This document shows, piece by piece, positions 34,325-46,765 of a DNA stretch of 64,000 nucleotides (position 1 is its first letter; every line of letters begins with the position of its first letter). The translations under genes and the position numbers were made by a program. The notes below the pieces were generated by a model. The model was given only the letters and a program-made list of their open reading frames with translations, ran no database searches and had not been told where the DNA came from. The stretch covers positions 124,001-188,000 of the forward strand of contig MJGA01000017.1 of the NCBI GenBank assembly GCA_001910725.1, written 5' to 3'. Source of the stretch: Phanerodontia chrysosporium. Taxonomy: Eukaryota; Basidiomycota; Agaricomycetes; Polyporales; Phanerochaetaceae.

Positions 34325-37300
34325 CTACAGGCCTTCCAAGTACTTGGTCAGCCCTGAGAGGTTAAGCTTGTGCCGATGTTTGAACACGACGTGCTGCTCG
34401 TGGTAGCCTTTCAGCACTTGCCAGTCCGCTGGCACCCAGCACAGCCGCGTGCGTTTTGACGGTGCCAGAGAAATCAACCAACCATCTTCGATGTAATACA
34501 TAGGCCAGATGCGCCGAGGGAGCCACGGGAGTGGGGATGCGGTCTGAGAGTCAGCATCACGGGAAGCCCAAAGTTGAAGGATTGTCCCGTTGCCATCGAT
34601 GATTAGGCCCGAGCCATCAGGAGACAATTGTATTGTGCGGTACCAAGTGTCCGTTTCTAGCTTCAGGATGATGTTGCCCGTATGACGGTCCCAGAAACGA
34701 GTCGTGCCGTCCTCTGAAGAGGAAATAACGACGCCACCCTCGGGAGCGAAGGCAAGTGACCAAACTGGGGTGGCATGCCCCTCGAAAGACTGAAGGACTT
34801 GCGCTGTCTCCGCCTCCCATATTCGGATTTGCCCAGCTTCGTCTCCAGAAGCAACGTGTTCTCCGTCTGGAGAGAACGCGACAGCGAAGACGGGGGCATC
34901 GTGTCCCTGGCACGTCGTGACAACTTGTCCGGTAGAGGCTTCCCAGACGCTGACAGTCTTGTCTTCAGAGCCTGTCACGACGCGTTCACCGCCCAGAGAA
35001 AAGGCAACGCAGAGCACCGGACCCGTATGTCCAACGAACTCGCGAACTCGCTTTCCGGTGGCCACATCCCAGAGACATGCCGAGGTCTGCGGAGCGTTGG
35101 GCATGGTGTCGTCCTTATCTAGGTCCTTGGGGACAGATCCTGTGACTAGGAACCGGCTGTCCAGGGAGAACATCATGGACGAAGAGTGGCCGCCAAAGCA
35201 ATGTGGTGCGTAGCCGAAAACACTGCTCCACAGCAGCATCTCTTCGAGACGCGGGTGCCCTAGCTCGTCGCGTGAGATCTCTGGAACACGCAGGGTATTG
35301 TGGCAGGTGCCCGGTATCTTCGCCCGCGCCCGCCCTGACTTTGTGTCCCAAAGCTCCACCTTGCCATGGTCGGCAGAGGCAGTAATAATCGCAGTGTCAT
35401 CTGGTGAGAACGCGAGGCACCGCGGGCCCCAGGCGACCGACAGGTACTCGTACGCCCAATCCCACGTGTCCGTCTTGTGTACGAACACGGACCAATTGTT
35501 ACACCCTTCCATCGCAAGGCTGCCGTCGTGCGAAAAGACGGCCGAGTAGTTGCTCAGCGTGTGTCCGCCCAAGTCGGAGTACCAGCCCCAGTTGTTGGCC
35601 TCGGCGACATTCATGGCGTACTTCGGCACGTCCCACAGACGAACTGTTCCGTCCCACGAGCCGGAGACGATACGCGTTCCCTCGCGGTTGCAGGCGATGG
35701 CGGAGACCAGGTTCGTGTGGCCAGGGTAAACGTGCCGCAGCTCGCCACGCGCGAGGTCCAGTACAATCACGGAGTTGCTCTTCGAGCCACAGACGAAGTG
35801 GTTCCCGACCGCCGGGACATCAATGCAGTCGACGCTCACGCTCGGCCACCCCGACGGCTTCAGCTTGCGGAGCATCTTGGCGGTCTTGACGTCCCATGCA
35901 GTGAGCTGCCCCGAAAACGATGATTTGGGCGCGCACAGAAGCTCTGAACTGTCTGAAGTGAAGATGACGATGTACGTGGTCTTGCCCAAGTCCTTGGGCT
36001 TCAAGATACGACGTGCGAATGCGTCGTTATCGAGGCTCCAAAGGAAAATACCATCGTCGGAGCTGGAGGCCATCCAGTGTCCGTCTGGTGATACCGCGAT
36101 CGAATCGATCTTCATTTGGTGCTCGGCCAAGGTTCGAGTACAGGTGCCTGTCGCGACATCCCAGATCTTGATGCACTTGTCCGCAGATCCGGATAGGAGA
36201 CGCTTTCCATCCACGGTGTAAGTGATGGAGCAGACGTCGCCTGTGTGCCCTTCCAGTGTACGGATGAGCACGCCGGAAACAGCATCCCAAATTTTGATCG
36301 TCCCGTCTTTAGCGGCCGAGACGAGACGAGCGCTGTCCGGAGAATATTGTATGGAGCGGGCGACGTCCGAATGCCCGGGAAGGACCAGAAGGAGGGTACA
36401 GTTCAGTGCGTCCCATATCCGAACCTTGCAGTCGTCCCCTGACGAAGCGACAGTCTTGCCGTCCGGCGAGTAGGCGACCGCTCTGACGTATGATCCATCA
36501 TGTGCAGTCACCATGCCCATACACGGGTCCCACAGCTGCTGCCTGCCATCAAAGACGGTGACGGCGCTGTCCTCGTGGCACTCGCTCGCATACACCTCCG
36601 CAAGAGTCGTCTCCCGTGGCATGAAGGCTAGGACGGAATGATACAGCTGCAGAGCGGAGCCGCTTATTGCCGGAAAGTATCCAACAATGAGCCTTTCGCA
36701 GTCGTTGAAGAGGACGGTGATGCGCCAAGTACGATCGAGTTCCTAATCATTCCAGTGAGCTTATCTATGCCCCTCGCGATAGATTAGACAGGGCTTACGA
36801 TTAGCTTTTGCTGAGCATTGTTGAGAGCAGCGATCGCTTCCCTCAGCGTCCCCAGCAAACTGCAGGCTTCTACCCAGTACAACAATCTCTTCTCTGCGAA
36901 TTCAAGCAACGCGTCAAGGATTTCCTCCGACAGTTCACCATGTACCAGATGGTCTGCCCAGTGCTGACATGCATATCGTATGTCGGGCGGTATGGCGCGT
37001 CCCATTCGGCTAGCCAGGTCGGGTATTTCATTGTTAAGAAGGGTTGGATCACGAATGCCGCAGACATCCCGCTTGAGACTGCGCAGGGCGTTAAGACATC
37101 CGTGCAGGAGCAGCGTGTGCTGTTGCCGTGAGTTGACTCCAAACATCCGGCTCGTGCAGCGACTTGGGTCAAGGAGAAACTCAGCGAAGGTGGGATGGAT
37201 GATGCGAACGTTCGCCATAGACTCTTCAGAATCGGGAACAACAAGAACCGAATGCAGGCCCATAAGAGAGTTGTAGACGATGCCAGACGAAAAGCCCAGC

Positions 37301-39279
37301 AGATCAGAGAGACCTGACAGCGGAAGAGGGTCCTTGACAATGACGATAGAGCCAAGAACCGACTTGACCCTCCCGGAAATACCATGCGATACGTCTGGGA
37401 AAGCAGACTCGAGTACTTGGAGGTACAGTTCGTCGAGCAGTTTACGGGCACTATCCGAAGTGCCGCTAGACACTAGAATCTTGAGCTGACCATCGGGGTC
37501 ATTGTAGTTCTGGTCTTCTATGAACTTTACTGCGGTAGCTGCGAAGATGAACAAGCCGTTTGCCATGTGACTGAGGGTCTCGACATCTTCTTCGGCAGGC
37601 CAGGCCTCGCCCAGCTTGTAACGTTCTCTGATCTCTGACAGCGACGCCGTGAGGTAGTGCTTGATGTCTGTGGTGACAGCTCCCAATGCCACCTCGTGCA
37701 AGAGCAACTTGCCGAACGCATCTCGGAAACCGGAGCTTTCGAAGGAGGTAGCAATGTATTGCTCCGGACGACTAGTGAGGAAGAACCGGATGGGGGACAG
37801 ATCTTGTTCGTGCTTGAGCAAGGAAGAGAGGACCGCGGAGGTGACTTGATGGTCGCGGCATTCGTCCAAGGCATCGATGACCACGACACACGGAGGGAAG
37901 CTGGCGCGAAGGTGCTTTAGGGGTTTCACGATGAGTTCGTCGAGCTGTCTAGAGACGCTGGAGTAGACTACGAGGGGATCCCTCTGGAGTACTCCCGCAA
38001 CAAAGTCCCTGTACGGCCTGTGAAACAATCCAAGCTGATATACGATTGTCGTGAAGATCATGGAAGGGCTGCTGCAGTCGGTGTCTGAGCGGGAGCAGAA
38101 GAAGCTCGCGCCTAGGACACCGCGTTCGTGGCAATGTTCCGCGACAGTGTATGCGATAGTGGTCTTGCCCGTGCCAGCCAAGCCGTTTAGCCAGAAGATA
38201 CCAGGTTGAGGAAGAGAATCTTGGTCACCGGTGGTGGCAGACGCATTGCCGAGTGTATCTTGCCCGAGTGCCCATGCAAATATGTGGTCCAAAGTCTCGA
38301 CGCGTGTGCCCTCGAGGCAAGCTGTGCGCTCAGGACGGCAATCGAACCGCGCTGAGATGGCGTAAGGGGGAATTACCTAACATGCAGTCAGAACCTGGAA
38401 GCTCAAATATAGTGGTGAACAGCACCTTCTGGGCGGGACAACATTCGCAAGCGCTAGCAAGAGGGGTCGTTCAGCGTGTAAGACGTGCGACTATTGACAG
38501 ATGCAGACCTGTATATCATCCTGTATGGTATCCAGCTTCTTCTCGACGCGTTGAGAACTCTGTTTCCATGCTCGCGTATGGTCCTTTGGGCCGAAGTGAG
38601 AATCAAAGCGGGTTGCACAACAAATTCAACACACGTCTAGTGCGAACTCAATCGCGAGCGTGCCCTCGACCTTCAGAATGTTGAGCAAGCCAGACATCTA
38701 GAAGCAAAGGGCCACGCTCACCATGAAACTCTGTATTGACCACGACAGTCCTTGCACGAAACTAGCAATCTTCTCCGCTTCTTCGTCGGCTTTGATAATT
38801 CTCAGAAGCTTATTACGAGACTTGAGCTCGACAGCCTCGTCGTTGATCGACTGCCATGACCTTCATTGCATGATCAGCACCATGTCATCCCGGCCGCATA
38901 GCACTCACGATGTTAGACGGTCGAGTCTGGCCTGCATCTTCGGAGAGATGTTCGACCCGTGGAGCTCGGCACATTCTCTGACCATCGTAGTCAAGTCACC
39001 AATCTTCTTCGCAAGGTCGGTGATATCTTTGGAATTTCCGTGCGATTTCTTAGCCACATTATCAGAAACCTTGACCGATGCACTTCCGAGCGTGACGCTT
39101 CGCACCTGTATCATAGCCAGCACCGTCGACAGGCCAGTGATTCCCTTCTGGAGGCCCGGCACGCCCAGATCACCTGCAGCGTCATTGAACACATCCAGAG
39201 CACGCTGAAGACCACCAATGGCAGTGTATGCGGCGTCTTTGGCGTCGCTCCCCCGCAGTTTTTCTTTTAGCCGGTGCAT
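34325..39279 (-). CDS. NACHT-WD40 STAND (NLR-like) protein
   Basis: Signal-transducing ATPase of the fungal NLR type; such proteins act in non-self recognition and reg. cell death in some fungi. First exon 39106-39279 (MHRLKEKLRGSDAKDAAYTA). Further small exons to about 38400 encode a helical N-terminal domain (GVPGLQKGITGLSTVLAMIQ, QSINDEAVELKSRNKLLRII). The NACHT core has Walker A GLAGTGKTTIA, FFCSRSDTDCSSPSM and Walker B CVVVIDALDEC. A winged-helix-like segment (PLSGLSDLLGF, IIHPTFAEFLL) follows. Intron 36743-36798 leads to a single large exon with about 12-13 WD40 blades (GHTGPVLCVAF, GSEDKTVSVWE and others). The large exons are free of frame breaks; the N-terminal join near 38375 (five C) is off by one. 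The ligand and output are unknown. Confidence 0.88.
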
Positions 39280-39708
39280 GACCTATGTCGCCAGTGAGCA
39301 AGATGACGGTCAAGTGGAACAGAAAGAACTCACGGATACATGTCCCAGACCCTTTGATCAATTGACATCGGCCGCGGGATATACCAGTTGATGACCCTGC
39401 GATAACTACCCGCATCTCGAGTCCAGATCCCCCATCATACGGCCAATACAACCTGAAAGACTCTCGTATCAATCACTGTGACTTCGTCCAAACGTTATTG
39501 ATGCTTCGTCGGGAGTCTCGGCTGCTTAGTGCCTGCGAAAGTGAGTGAGCTTTAATGACTGTCGGCGTCATGCCTGACATGGCGTTCGCAGTGGGGACCG
39601 ATAGCGAGCTGAGTATGCGCACTGGGAATGGAGCAGCATTCAATTGAGAAAAGTAGGATATCCAAGTCGTGATGCCGGTACAAAAGACGTGACAAACTCG
39701 TTGTGCAC
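39280..39708. other. Upstream region of the NACHT-WD40 gene
   Basis: Lies between the NACHT gene start and the end of kinase 1, both on the minus strand. Homology to the paralogue's upstream region is not evident beyond the ATG. No gene seen. Confidence 0.4.
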
Positions 39709-41311
39709 TCAATCTGTCGGCTCCAGCCATTTGTGCTCTAGCAATTCGTGGCACGTAGCTCGCTTTGCTGGGTCGAGCGCGAACATCTTGAGCAGGAAAT
39801 CCGTCAAAAGGGGCCTTTCTGGGAGACCTGTCCCCTCGATAATCTCCTCAAGGAGGAAGCGCTCCTTGAAACGCATCTTCGGGGAACCTATTGCAACGAT
39901 GGGTAAGGTCGCACATATGCAGAAGATAAACCGCATGGTTACCATCTTTGTTGAAGAAGTACTCGGAGTATTGCCCACGCTGTACCAGCTGCAGCGGATA
40001 GTCTCCGAACATCACCATATGGAGATTGGGTATCGAGAGGTCTTTCGCGTTCGGCTCTATGAGTGAGTTTCCCGTGAGCAGTTCGAAAACCTAGATGGTG
40101 GCATAATCCGGTTAGCGAGTGACGATAGTGACGCTCGAAATTTACGCACGATGCATCCCATGCTCCAGATATCTGCGGGCTTCCCCCAACCCGCACCCAC
40201 ACAAACTTCTGGGGCACGTAACGCAGAGCTCTGAATGAGGTCGACAGAGTAGTTGCCGACCTGGTTCGCCCAACATGCTGCTCTCGATTCAGAATGCGAC
40301 TCTAGAGGATGAAGTTTTAGATGTTACGTACAGACGCCCACATCCCCGATTTTCGCGGTGACATGACTCCAGGTATTGTACGAGTCGAGATGACCCTCAG
40401 GTAGGCGGAATCGAATCGGCGACGAGCGGTAGCGTGTAACCTGCGTGCCGTCTGGAAGGTTATCAACAGACTTCAAACGCTCGCCCTTGTCAACAGCCGA
40501 AGCTAGGATTTCCTCGTCCGACATTGCAAACATGATGTTGTCAGTTTTGAGGTCTATATATGCAGAGAAAATTGAACGAAAGACCCATAGGCATGCTCAG
40601 CAGACGCACCAGTATGGATAATGTCGCATATATTGTGCAAGTAATCAAGACCTAAGAGTACTTGGCGAGTGATGTGTTTCACGAGGGGAACGGGGAGCCT
40701 TCGTTTCTTCCACCGCGCGGAAAACGAGAGTAGGTTCTCTGAAAGTGGCTCCGTTATGAGACAGAGGTGCTTCTGTGATGACGGTGGATGGTGAAAGTGA
40801 TCTATGAGCTTCGTGACGTGCGAATAACCGGCATGCAGCGGCTGCTGGCTGCGCATACATTGCAGGAATTCAAGTTCGTGCAACCTTGGATCGCGCGTGG
40901 AAGACTCTGCACAGCCGCAAGTCTTATGAGCTTCTGGCAACGCAAGCAACCCTATATGCAGAGCGACATTACCTGTCATGACTTTGGCGGCAGCAAGGCA
41001 CATATCACTGGCAGTCGTTGTAAACGAGCAGATCGCGTCCACTGTAATGAAACTCACCATTCTCGCTGCACCAGCCAAACTGTAGAATAGCCTCCCCATC
41101 CCAGCTTACGCAAAACGCGATATTCGCCTAGGCGATCGCCTATGGAGATAGGCATGTACCCGCGTTCCTTGTAGGCGTCCAGAGGCTCCTCGACGTCTTG
41201 CCATGTTAGAGCAGGAGCCTGAGAGGACAAAGCGCGACGGCATGAGGCATGCCTACGAGTCCAGCGTCCAAGCGACAGAGATAGAGGTGCGTTCACGAGC
41301 CGTCGCAGCAT
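39709..41311 (-). CDS. SRPK-like Ser/Thr protein kinase 1
   Basis: Exons join to a complete kinase of the SRPK-like group that is expanded in agaricomycetes. The N terminus (MLRRLVNAPLSLSLGRWTRR) looks like a mitochondrial presequence and precedes YMPISIGDRLGEYRVLRKLG. The Gly-rich loop is GWGGYSTVWLV, the Lys is in AAAKVMT, and the catalytic loop is IIHTDLKTDNIMF after a split codon at Asp. The metal-binding Asp is in KIGDVGV, with DVG instead of DFG/DLG. The C lobe reads SALRAPEVCVGAGWGKPADIW, MGCIVFELLTG, DPAKRATCHELLEHKWL. Stop at 39709. About seven introns, no frame break seen. All catalytic residues are present; the substrate is unknown. Confidence 0.83.
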
Positions 41312-41735
41312 GCAAGCAATGAGTAGGAAAGAGTACTGAGGTCACGGAGGCAGACTGGTTGTGATATGATCGTACGTCTGTGGAGTAGGTCTGATGGCAC
41401 GAACACCGCAGCGCGGCGCAGAGTGGATAGAAAGATACGAGAGTCAACTTTAGGTTCATTGTCGAAGGCCGTGACTTTGCGAACGATAGGATGGTGGTGG
41501 TGTGCAAGAAGAAATACTCACCTGGCCGTAGGTGATGGCTCTCGCTTCGAGGGCAAGATCTGATCGCCCGATTCAAGGCGCTACTGCATGTGGCGCCAGC
41601 CCTAACCCTACCACTTTCTCAACCAAACGGTGACAAGATCTCTCGCTCACATCTTGCAACTATCCTTCGGAGTTTCTGTTTCTGAGTTGCTCGCACTCCA
41701 TAGTTACAAGTACATGATATCATGTATAAGGAAAC
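41312..41735. other. Spacer between the two kinase genes
   Basis: Promoter of kinase 1 and 3' flank of kinase 2. No gene or repeat seen. Confidence 0.4.
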
Positions 41736-43337
41736 TCAGTCAGGCTGGAGCCACTTGTGCTCGATAAGCTGGCGCGCAGTCGGCCGTTGCAGCGGATCGA
41801 CGACGAACGCGCATTTCAAAAAGTCAATAAAAAGCTCGGCATGGGCTGGCGGTCCTCGACGGACAATCTCCTCGATTGACACCCGCCTCTCAAATTCCAT
41901 CTTCAAGGTACCTGACGAGCACAGCTATCAGTGGGGCGGGACGCCAAATACTAGAGGATGTTGCACACACCGTCCTCGTGATAAAAGTGAGCGCTGTATT
42001 TTCCACATTGTAGCATGTCGAGTGGAAGGTCCCCAAATACATCGCCTGGTAGAACGGTACGGCAACCGGCTCACAATTGGCCTTGATCAGCGACTCGCCC
42101 ATCGACAGTTGGAACGCCTAGTAACAGATGTTTGCGCGCCACCAGATATTGGAAGGCCACTGCCGCTCACCAGACATGCCACACTCCAGATGTCTGCAGG
42201 TGTTCCCCAGCCGGCGCCGATGCAGACCTCTGGCGCCCTGAGCGCAGGGCTCTGGATCATCTCTCGGCCGTCAGGTGCATCCAAGCGATATGCTGTTAAT
42301 GTCAATCAGCGGCGCAAGAATCAAATGATGCGGCCCAAGCGCACCGACATCAAGGTCTGCAATTTTGGTAGACACGTGTCGCCACGAGTCGTATGCGTTC
42401 ACGTCTCCGGAGGAACGGGGATTGGAATGGGAGTAGATTGCACCCGAGTCACGCGCTTGCCGTCTGAGAATGTGGCTGTATCATACAATACTTCCCTAGT
42501 GGAGGTAAGGAAACCCTGTATATCCTCTGTGGACACGCCAAGCATAACATTGTCTGGCTTGATGTCTGAATGTGGCGCACGTCGCTAGGAGTCAATGCCA
42601 GCTCATGCTCGCAACGTGTGATGCACCTGTATGGACAATGTTGCATTCTGTGTGCAGATAATCTAGTGCGATAAGCACCTGACGAGTGACGTGCCTCGCC
42701 AAACCGGAAGGAAGCCTGTTGTAACTGCATCGCCGGGCGAACGAGTGAAGGTTTTGAGATAGAGGCTCCATCGCGAGGCAAAGATGGCTCTGAGTGGCAC
42801 TTGGGTGGTAGAAAGAGTCGTACAACCGCACAACGTGTGAGTAGCCTGGGTGAGAGCGCGATTGCGCACGGATCTGCTTGAGGATATCCAGCTCAACGGT
42901 CCCAAACCGTGGGTCATGACTATTACAGCCTATTGATCTCAGCTCATGTTATTCACATATGCTTCGTAGAGGTATAACTTCTTACCTGTCAGAATCTTCA
43001 GCGACGCAAATGCGTCGTTACTTCGCCATGTCAATCAGCGATGTGTTCTTGTCATTGCGCTTGAGACCAACCTTTGGTCTTTAGCCAACCAGACTGTTGA
43101 CCCTGTGCCCCAGCCAAGTTTGCGTAGGACGATGTGCTGGCCAATCTCCTCTCCGAGTGAAATAGGCAGGTAGCCCGTGTCTTCGGCGTAGCAGCGGATG
43201 GGCTCCTCCTGCGCCGCCCACTCCGGCTCATTGACATGACAGGATGCAGACGAGGACGCGCGACAAGCTAGTCGAAATTTGCGGATAGCATTATTTCGAG
43301 AGATAAGTCTGCGGCTAGTCAAGCTCATGGAGTACAT
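41736..43337 (-). CDS. SRPK-like Ser/Thr protein kinase 2
   Basis: Tandem paralogue of kinase 1 with the same exon plan. The N terminus (MYSMSLTSRRLISRNNAIRK) again resembles a mitochondrial presequence, then YLPISLGEEIGQHIVLRKLG. Gly-rich loop GWGTGSTVWLAKD, Lys in FASLKILT, catalytic loop IVHTDIKPDNVML. The activation-loop start is KIADLDVA, where Asp replaces the Gly of DLG/DFG. C lobe: SPALRAPEVCIGAGWGTPADIW, then GDLPLDMLQCGKYSAHFYHEDG and RPTARQLIEHKWLQPD, stop at 41736. Two one-base gaps: plus 42403-42407 (before NAYDSWRHVSTKIAD) and plus 42031-42037 (before GDLPLD). Both fit homopolymer loss, but true decay of one duplicate cannot be excluded. Confidence 0.75.
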
Positions 43338-43847
43338 GTCGCCCGCGACGTCGTGGTCGGCGAGCGGGGCGAAATGCTCGAGCGCCCGAACAATCGCGCT
43401 GATCCGGCGGCTGATGTGGATGCCTCTCTCGAGGTGCAGGGAGATCGGTATGAGCCTTGTGTGTATTCATCTGTCGCAATTTCTGGCTTTGATAAGAATT
43501 ATCAGTGCAAGAATGCACGCCACAAAGCGAAGTCGATACTGCCGGTCGGCAGGTACCTCCGCATGCCAGTGTCCGATCCGCGCCACTTTGCGCGCATAGC
43601 ACTCTACCAGTCCCATCAGCATCCATCCGATGACATTTCCTTGTGCTCTTCGCATTCCTATATAAGAAAGCCGATTGCGAGATTATCTATTTACAATTAT
43701 AATTACAATGCGAGTCGAAAGAAGACTACGGGCGCAGCCGAGAATGAGGGGATTCGTTTCCGAGGAAGAACTAGGAGGATAACACGAGTCGTGCATTGCG
43801 AGGAGAGATGGAGTGCCGTGGACATGAAATTTCCCATCTATTTGCTC
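43338..43847. other. Upstream region of kinase 2
   Basis: Intergenic between kinase 2 and the end of the DUF89 gene. An AT-rich patch around 43680-43715 is the only notable feature. No gene seen. Confidence 0.4.
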
Positions 43848-45838
43848 TCAGGCGAAGCGAACCTTCTCACCAGGGCGACCCTGGGACAAAAGAATAACAG
43901 CCTATCGAGGAACGAATCAGCGTGTGCATCTTCGACACCAACAATGAGTAACTCACGTATTTCCCGCTGATCTTCCAGCCATCCTCATTCTGGTCGAGCT
44001 TGGCAGCAATGTCATCGCCGTTGGTGCCGAGGCCGACGACGACGTCGCTCTTGATAGTGCGAATGGAGCAGACGGGCGGCGCACCAGCAGCGGACGCCAT
44101 GGAGCCAATGGCCTGCTCGAACGGCGTGGACGCAGGGGCAGCGCAATCGTAGGTAAGCTGTAAAAGCTCAAGGTGAGACCAAGAATGACCATCATTGATG
44201 ATGAATGGCAAACCTTGCGATGATTAAGGTCGCCCTTGAAGATGACCAGGTCCGACTTGCTGAGATGGAGGAAGAGATCCGGGGCCTCGCTATGGAGGTC
44301 CCAGAATGTGTATCCGGTACACCAGAACGGATGCTGCTCGTAAATCCAGATACCCCGACGCTCATATTCCTGATACCCGCAATTAGCGACGAGACTGACA
44401 AGTATGACGACGATGACCTACCTTCCAGCGCTGACCCATCTTCCTGAGACTCTCGCGCTCGATCTCCGAAGCCTCAGGGAAGAGATGACCGTAAACCATC
44501 GTGTTCAGCAGCCACTCCCAATCCTTCTTCGTGACGTCGCTGACAAACCAGGGGTACCGCTTGCCATGGAAACGAATTTGGGAGGCGAATCCACATTGAA
44601 TGAGGAAGTCCGCTGCAATAGCATGAGCACGACATCAATTGGCATATCAACCACGTAACTCACCGTAGACGCAATCGCAGTACAGTTCGAAGCCGGCGTT
44701 ATCGAGAACGAAGTCAATACGTCCACCCTTACGCTGCTCAGTCGACTGATAGGTCTCTCCGCTCTCGGGTCGATAGTGCGAGTCTTGCCCTTCATCTTCG
44801 AGACGAGCTTCCAGAGTTGTTCGACGTGATTGCCAAGAATGTTCTTTTCGGTCTCGGCGAGATGGTCGCCGCCGGTGCTCTGGAGACTCTTAATCTGCTC
44901 CTCTGTCATGTTTATTAAGAGCGACAGATCAGTAGAATTTCCCCAGAGACAGACTAGAAGTAGTCAAGTCAGTAGTAGGATGATAGGTCAGGATACGATA
45001 TCCGTACTCTGCGTCAGCTCGTGGAACATAAGCTTTTCTTCCTCTGACTCAGACACTTGTTTCTTGTTCGACCCAGCTTTGAACGGCTCAGCGAACCGCA
45101 TGGACAGTTCGAAGACAGCGTCATTGGAGCGAGAGAAAGTGTCACACTGATTACCAAAAACAATGGTTAACGCAACGCTCAGGCGAGAGAGGAATAAGCC
45201 AAACTCGCCTTCTGCCTGAAGAAGACGTCGTAGTCTGCCCAGTGCTCGCTGAGAGTGAAACACTCCCGGAGACGACGGTACTTGTAAGCCTCGGCAAACA
45301 ACCACGTCGCGTTCATGAAGTCCTTTCCTGAGCGCATATATGCATCAGTCACCAATGCAACACGCGCATACACGCAGGTCATCAGGAGGACAGACTCACC
45401 CAAGAAGTACTTGGCAACCTCCTTGTTCCAGAGCGCAACGTCGGCCTCTCCATCGTCCTTGATTGGGCGAAGCATGCCGTTGCCTTCGAGCTCGGACTTG
45501 AGCTGCTCCATGCGTTCGACGCAGGCGAGGAGGTCCTTGATGAGGTGCTCCGAGGAAAGCGTGTTCACGGTAAGGAGCACGTCTTGGATCGCCTTGGACA
45601 AGATGGTGGGGAGACGCACGCCCATCGTCGCGTTAGCGAACGAGTAGGTGTGGTAGCCACGGTACGCAGGCCAGGGCGGGTTGTTCGGGTCAACGGAGCC
45701 AGGAGTGCGCGGGAACGACGGCTTGATGTCCGTACGGTCGGGCAGGTGCGAGAGGTGCAGCGCCTTCTTCTCGACGGTGGGCGTCTTCACGTCACCGGGA
45801 CCCGCCTGAGAGAACGAGCGGAGGATATCACCCGACAT
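43848..45838 (-). CDS. DUF89/ARMT1-like protein (damage-control phosphatase family)
   Basis: Metal-dependent family whose members dephosphorylate damaged metabolites (for example fructose-1-phosphate) and in animals include ARMT1. The first exon begins at 45838 (MSGDILRSFSQAGPGDVKTP) and contains ANATMGVRLPTIL and HLIKDLLACVERMEQL. Next come DFMNATWLFAEAYKYRRLRE, FSRSNDAVFELSMRFAEPF and TEEQIKSLQSTGG. The catalytic block is GGRIDFVLDNAGFELYCDC, then RYPWFVSDVTKKDWEWLL, DLVIFKGDLNHRKL, APPVCSIRTIKSDVVVGL, and the end VILLSQGRPGEKVRFA at 43848. One intron starts with GC at plus 45208 rather than GT. One base is missing at plus 44767-44769 (CCC in a Pro codon). About six introns. Confidence 0.88.
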
Positions 45839-46765
45839 GCTGGATGTATGCGGAAGTCGCGGCGGTGGTCTGACGAATGGGTAAGGGGAGCGAGGGGGAC
45901 TCGATGCTGCTGATAATTGTCGAGAGGTACAAGAGGTCTGCCTGTGCCTGCAAATGTTTCAAAATAGTCAGTACCATATTTCAAGCCTGTCGGACTGGAC
46001 AGCTGAGAGGCGGTCGTGGTTGTCGTCACCATGTTTTTCGCGTCTCGTCGCGTATGCGGTTGAAACGGAATCACGGGAAAAGGTGGCTTGGGGAGGCCCT
46101 CGAGAACGCACAGCCAGGCCGCGGAAACGATACTCACCTTATACTGCGGGAGACTGTCTGGCTCCGTTGTGCACGAGGAAGTGGATAGAGGGAAAGCCTG
46201 AAAGAGACGGGGACGTGGTTGTTATTCGCCAGACTCCCCTCCAGCGATCGCACGCCGCCGTTCGCCCATGACGAACACCATTAATTTCGGTCTCCGCAGC
46301 GCTTCTGTTAGCTAGCTCGGGGCAGCGGTAGGTGCTGCTGGCCGAGAGAGGACTGTGGCGGCAACTGGGATCGGTTGTCTGGCGTCGAGGAAGAGAGAGG
46401 GAACGTCGTCAACTTCCTCTTTGGGAAGAGCGCACGACGTCATCGCCACCGTCAGTCGTTCTGCGGCTTGCTCTTCGATGCCGCGCCTAGGCAAGGCATC
46501 GACGCTGTGACGTGAGAGTCGGAGCACCGAGGCCCTATTCGGGTCGGTATCACACACGGAATCTAGAGCTGTGGCAAGATCGCGGGTGCGTAATGCGTAA
46601 GAGTCAGGCCCGAGTCAGGTTGGGTTGCAAAGAGATAGAGCAGCGTGCGCAACAGCAAAGACAAAGAAGACAGAAAACATGGAAGGTCTTGCCTACAATA
46701 TCATCTGAACAGAGGTCAGGCAATTGTGCAATGCACCATCGTGGACCAGTACTCACGACGAGTCG
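45839..46765. other. Upstream region of the DUF89 gene and 3' flank of ASK1
   Basis: More than 900 bp with no supported gene. Several GT/AG pairs suggest a spliced 5' untranslated region for the DUF89 gene (around 45900-46150), which is inference. Confidence 0.35.

Noticed and set aside
39709..43337. Kinase pair as pseudogenes
   Set aside because: All catalytic residues are kept, and the two breaks in kinase 2 have the same homopolymer character as breaks in core genes.
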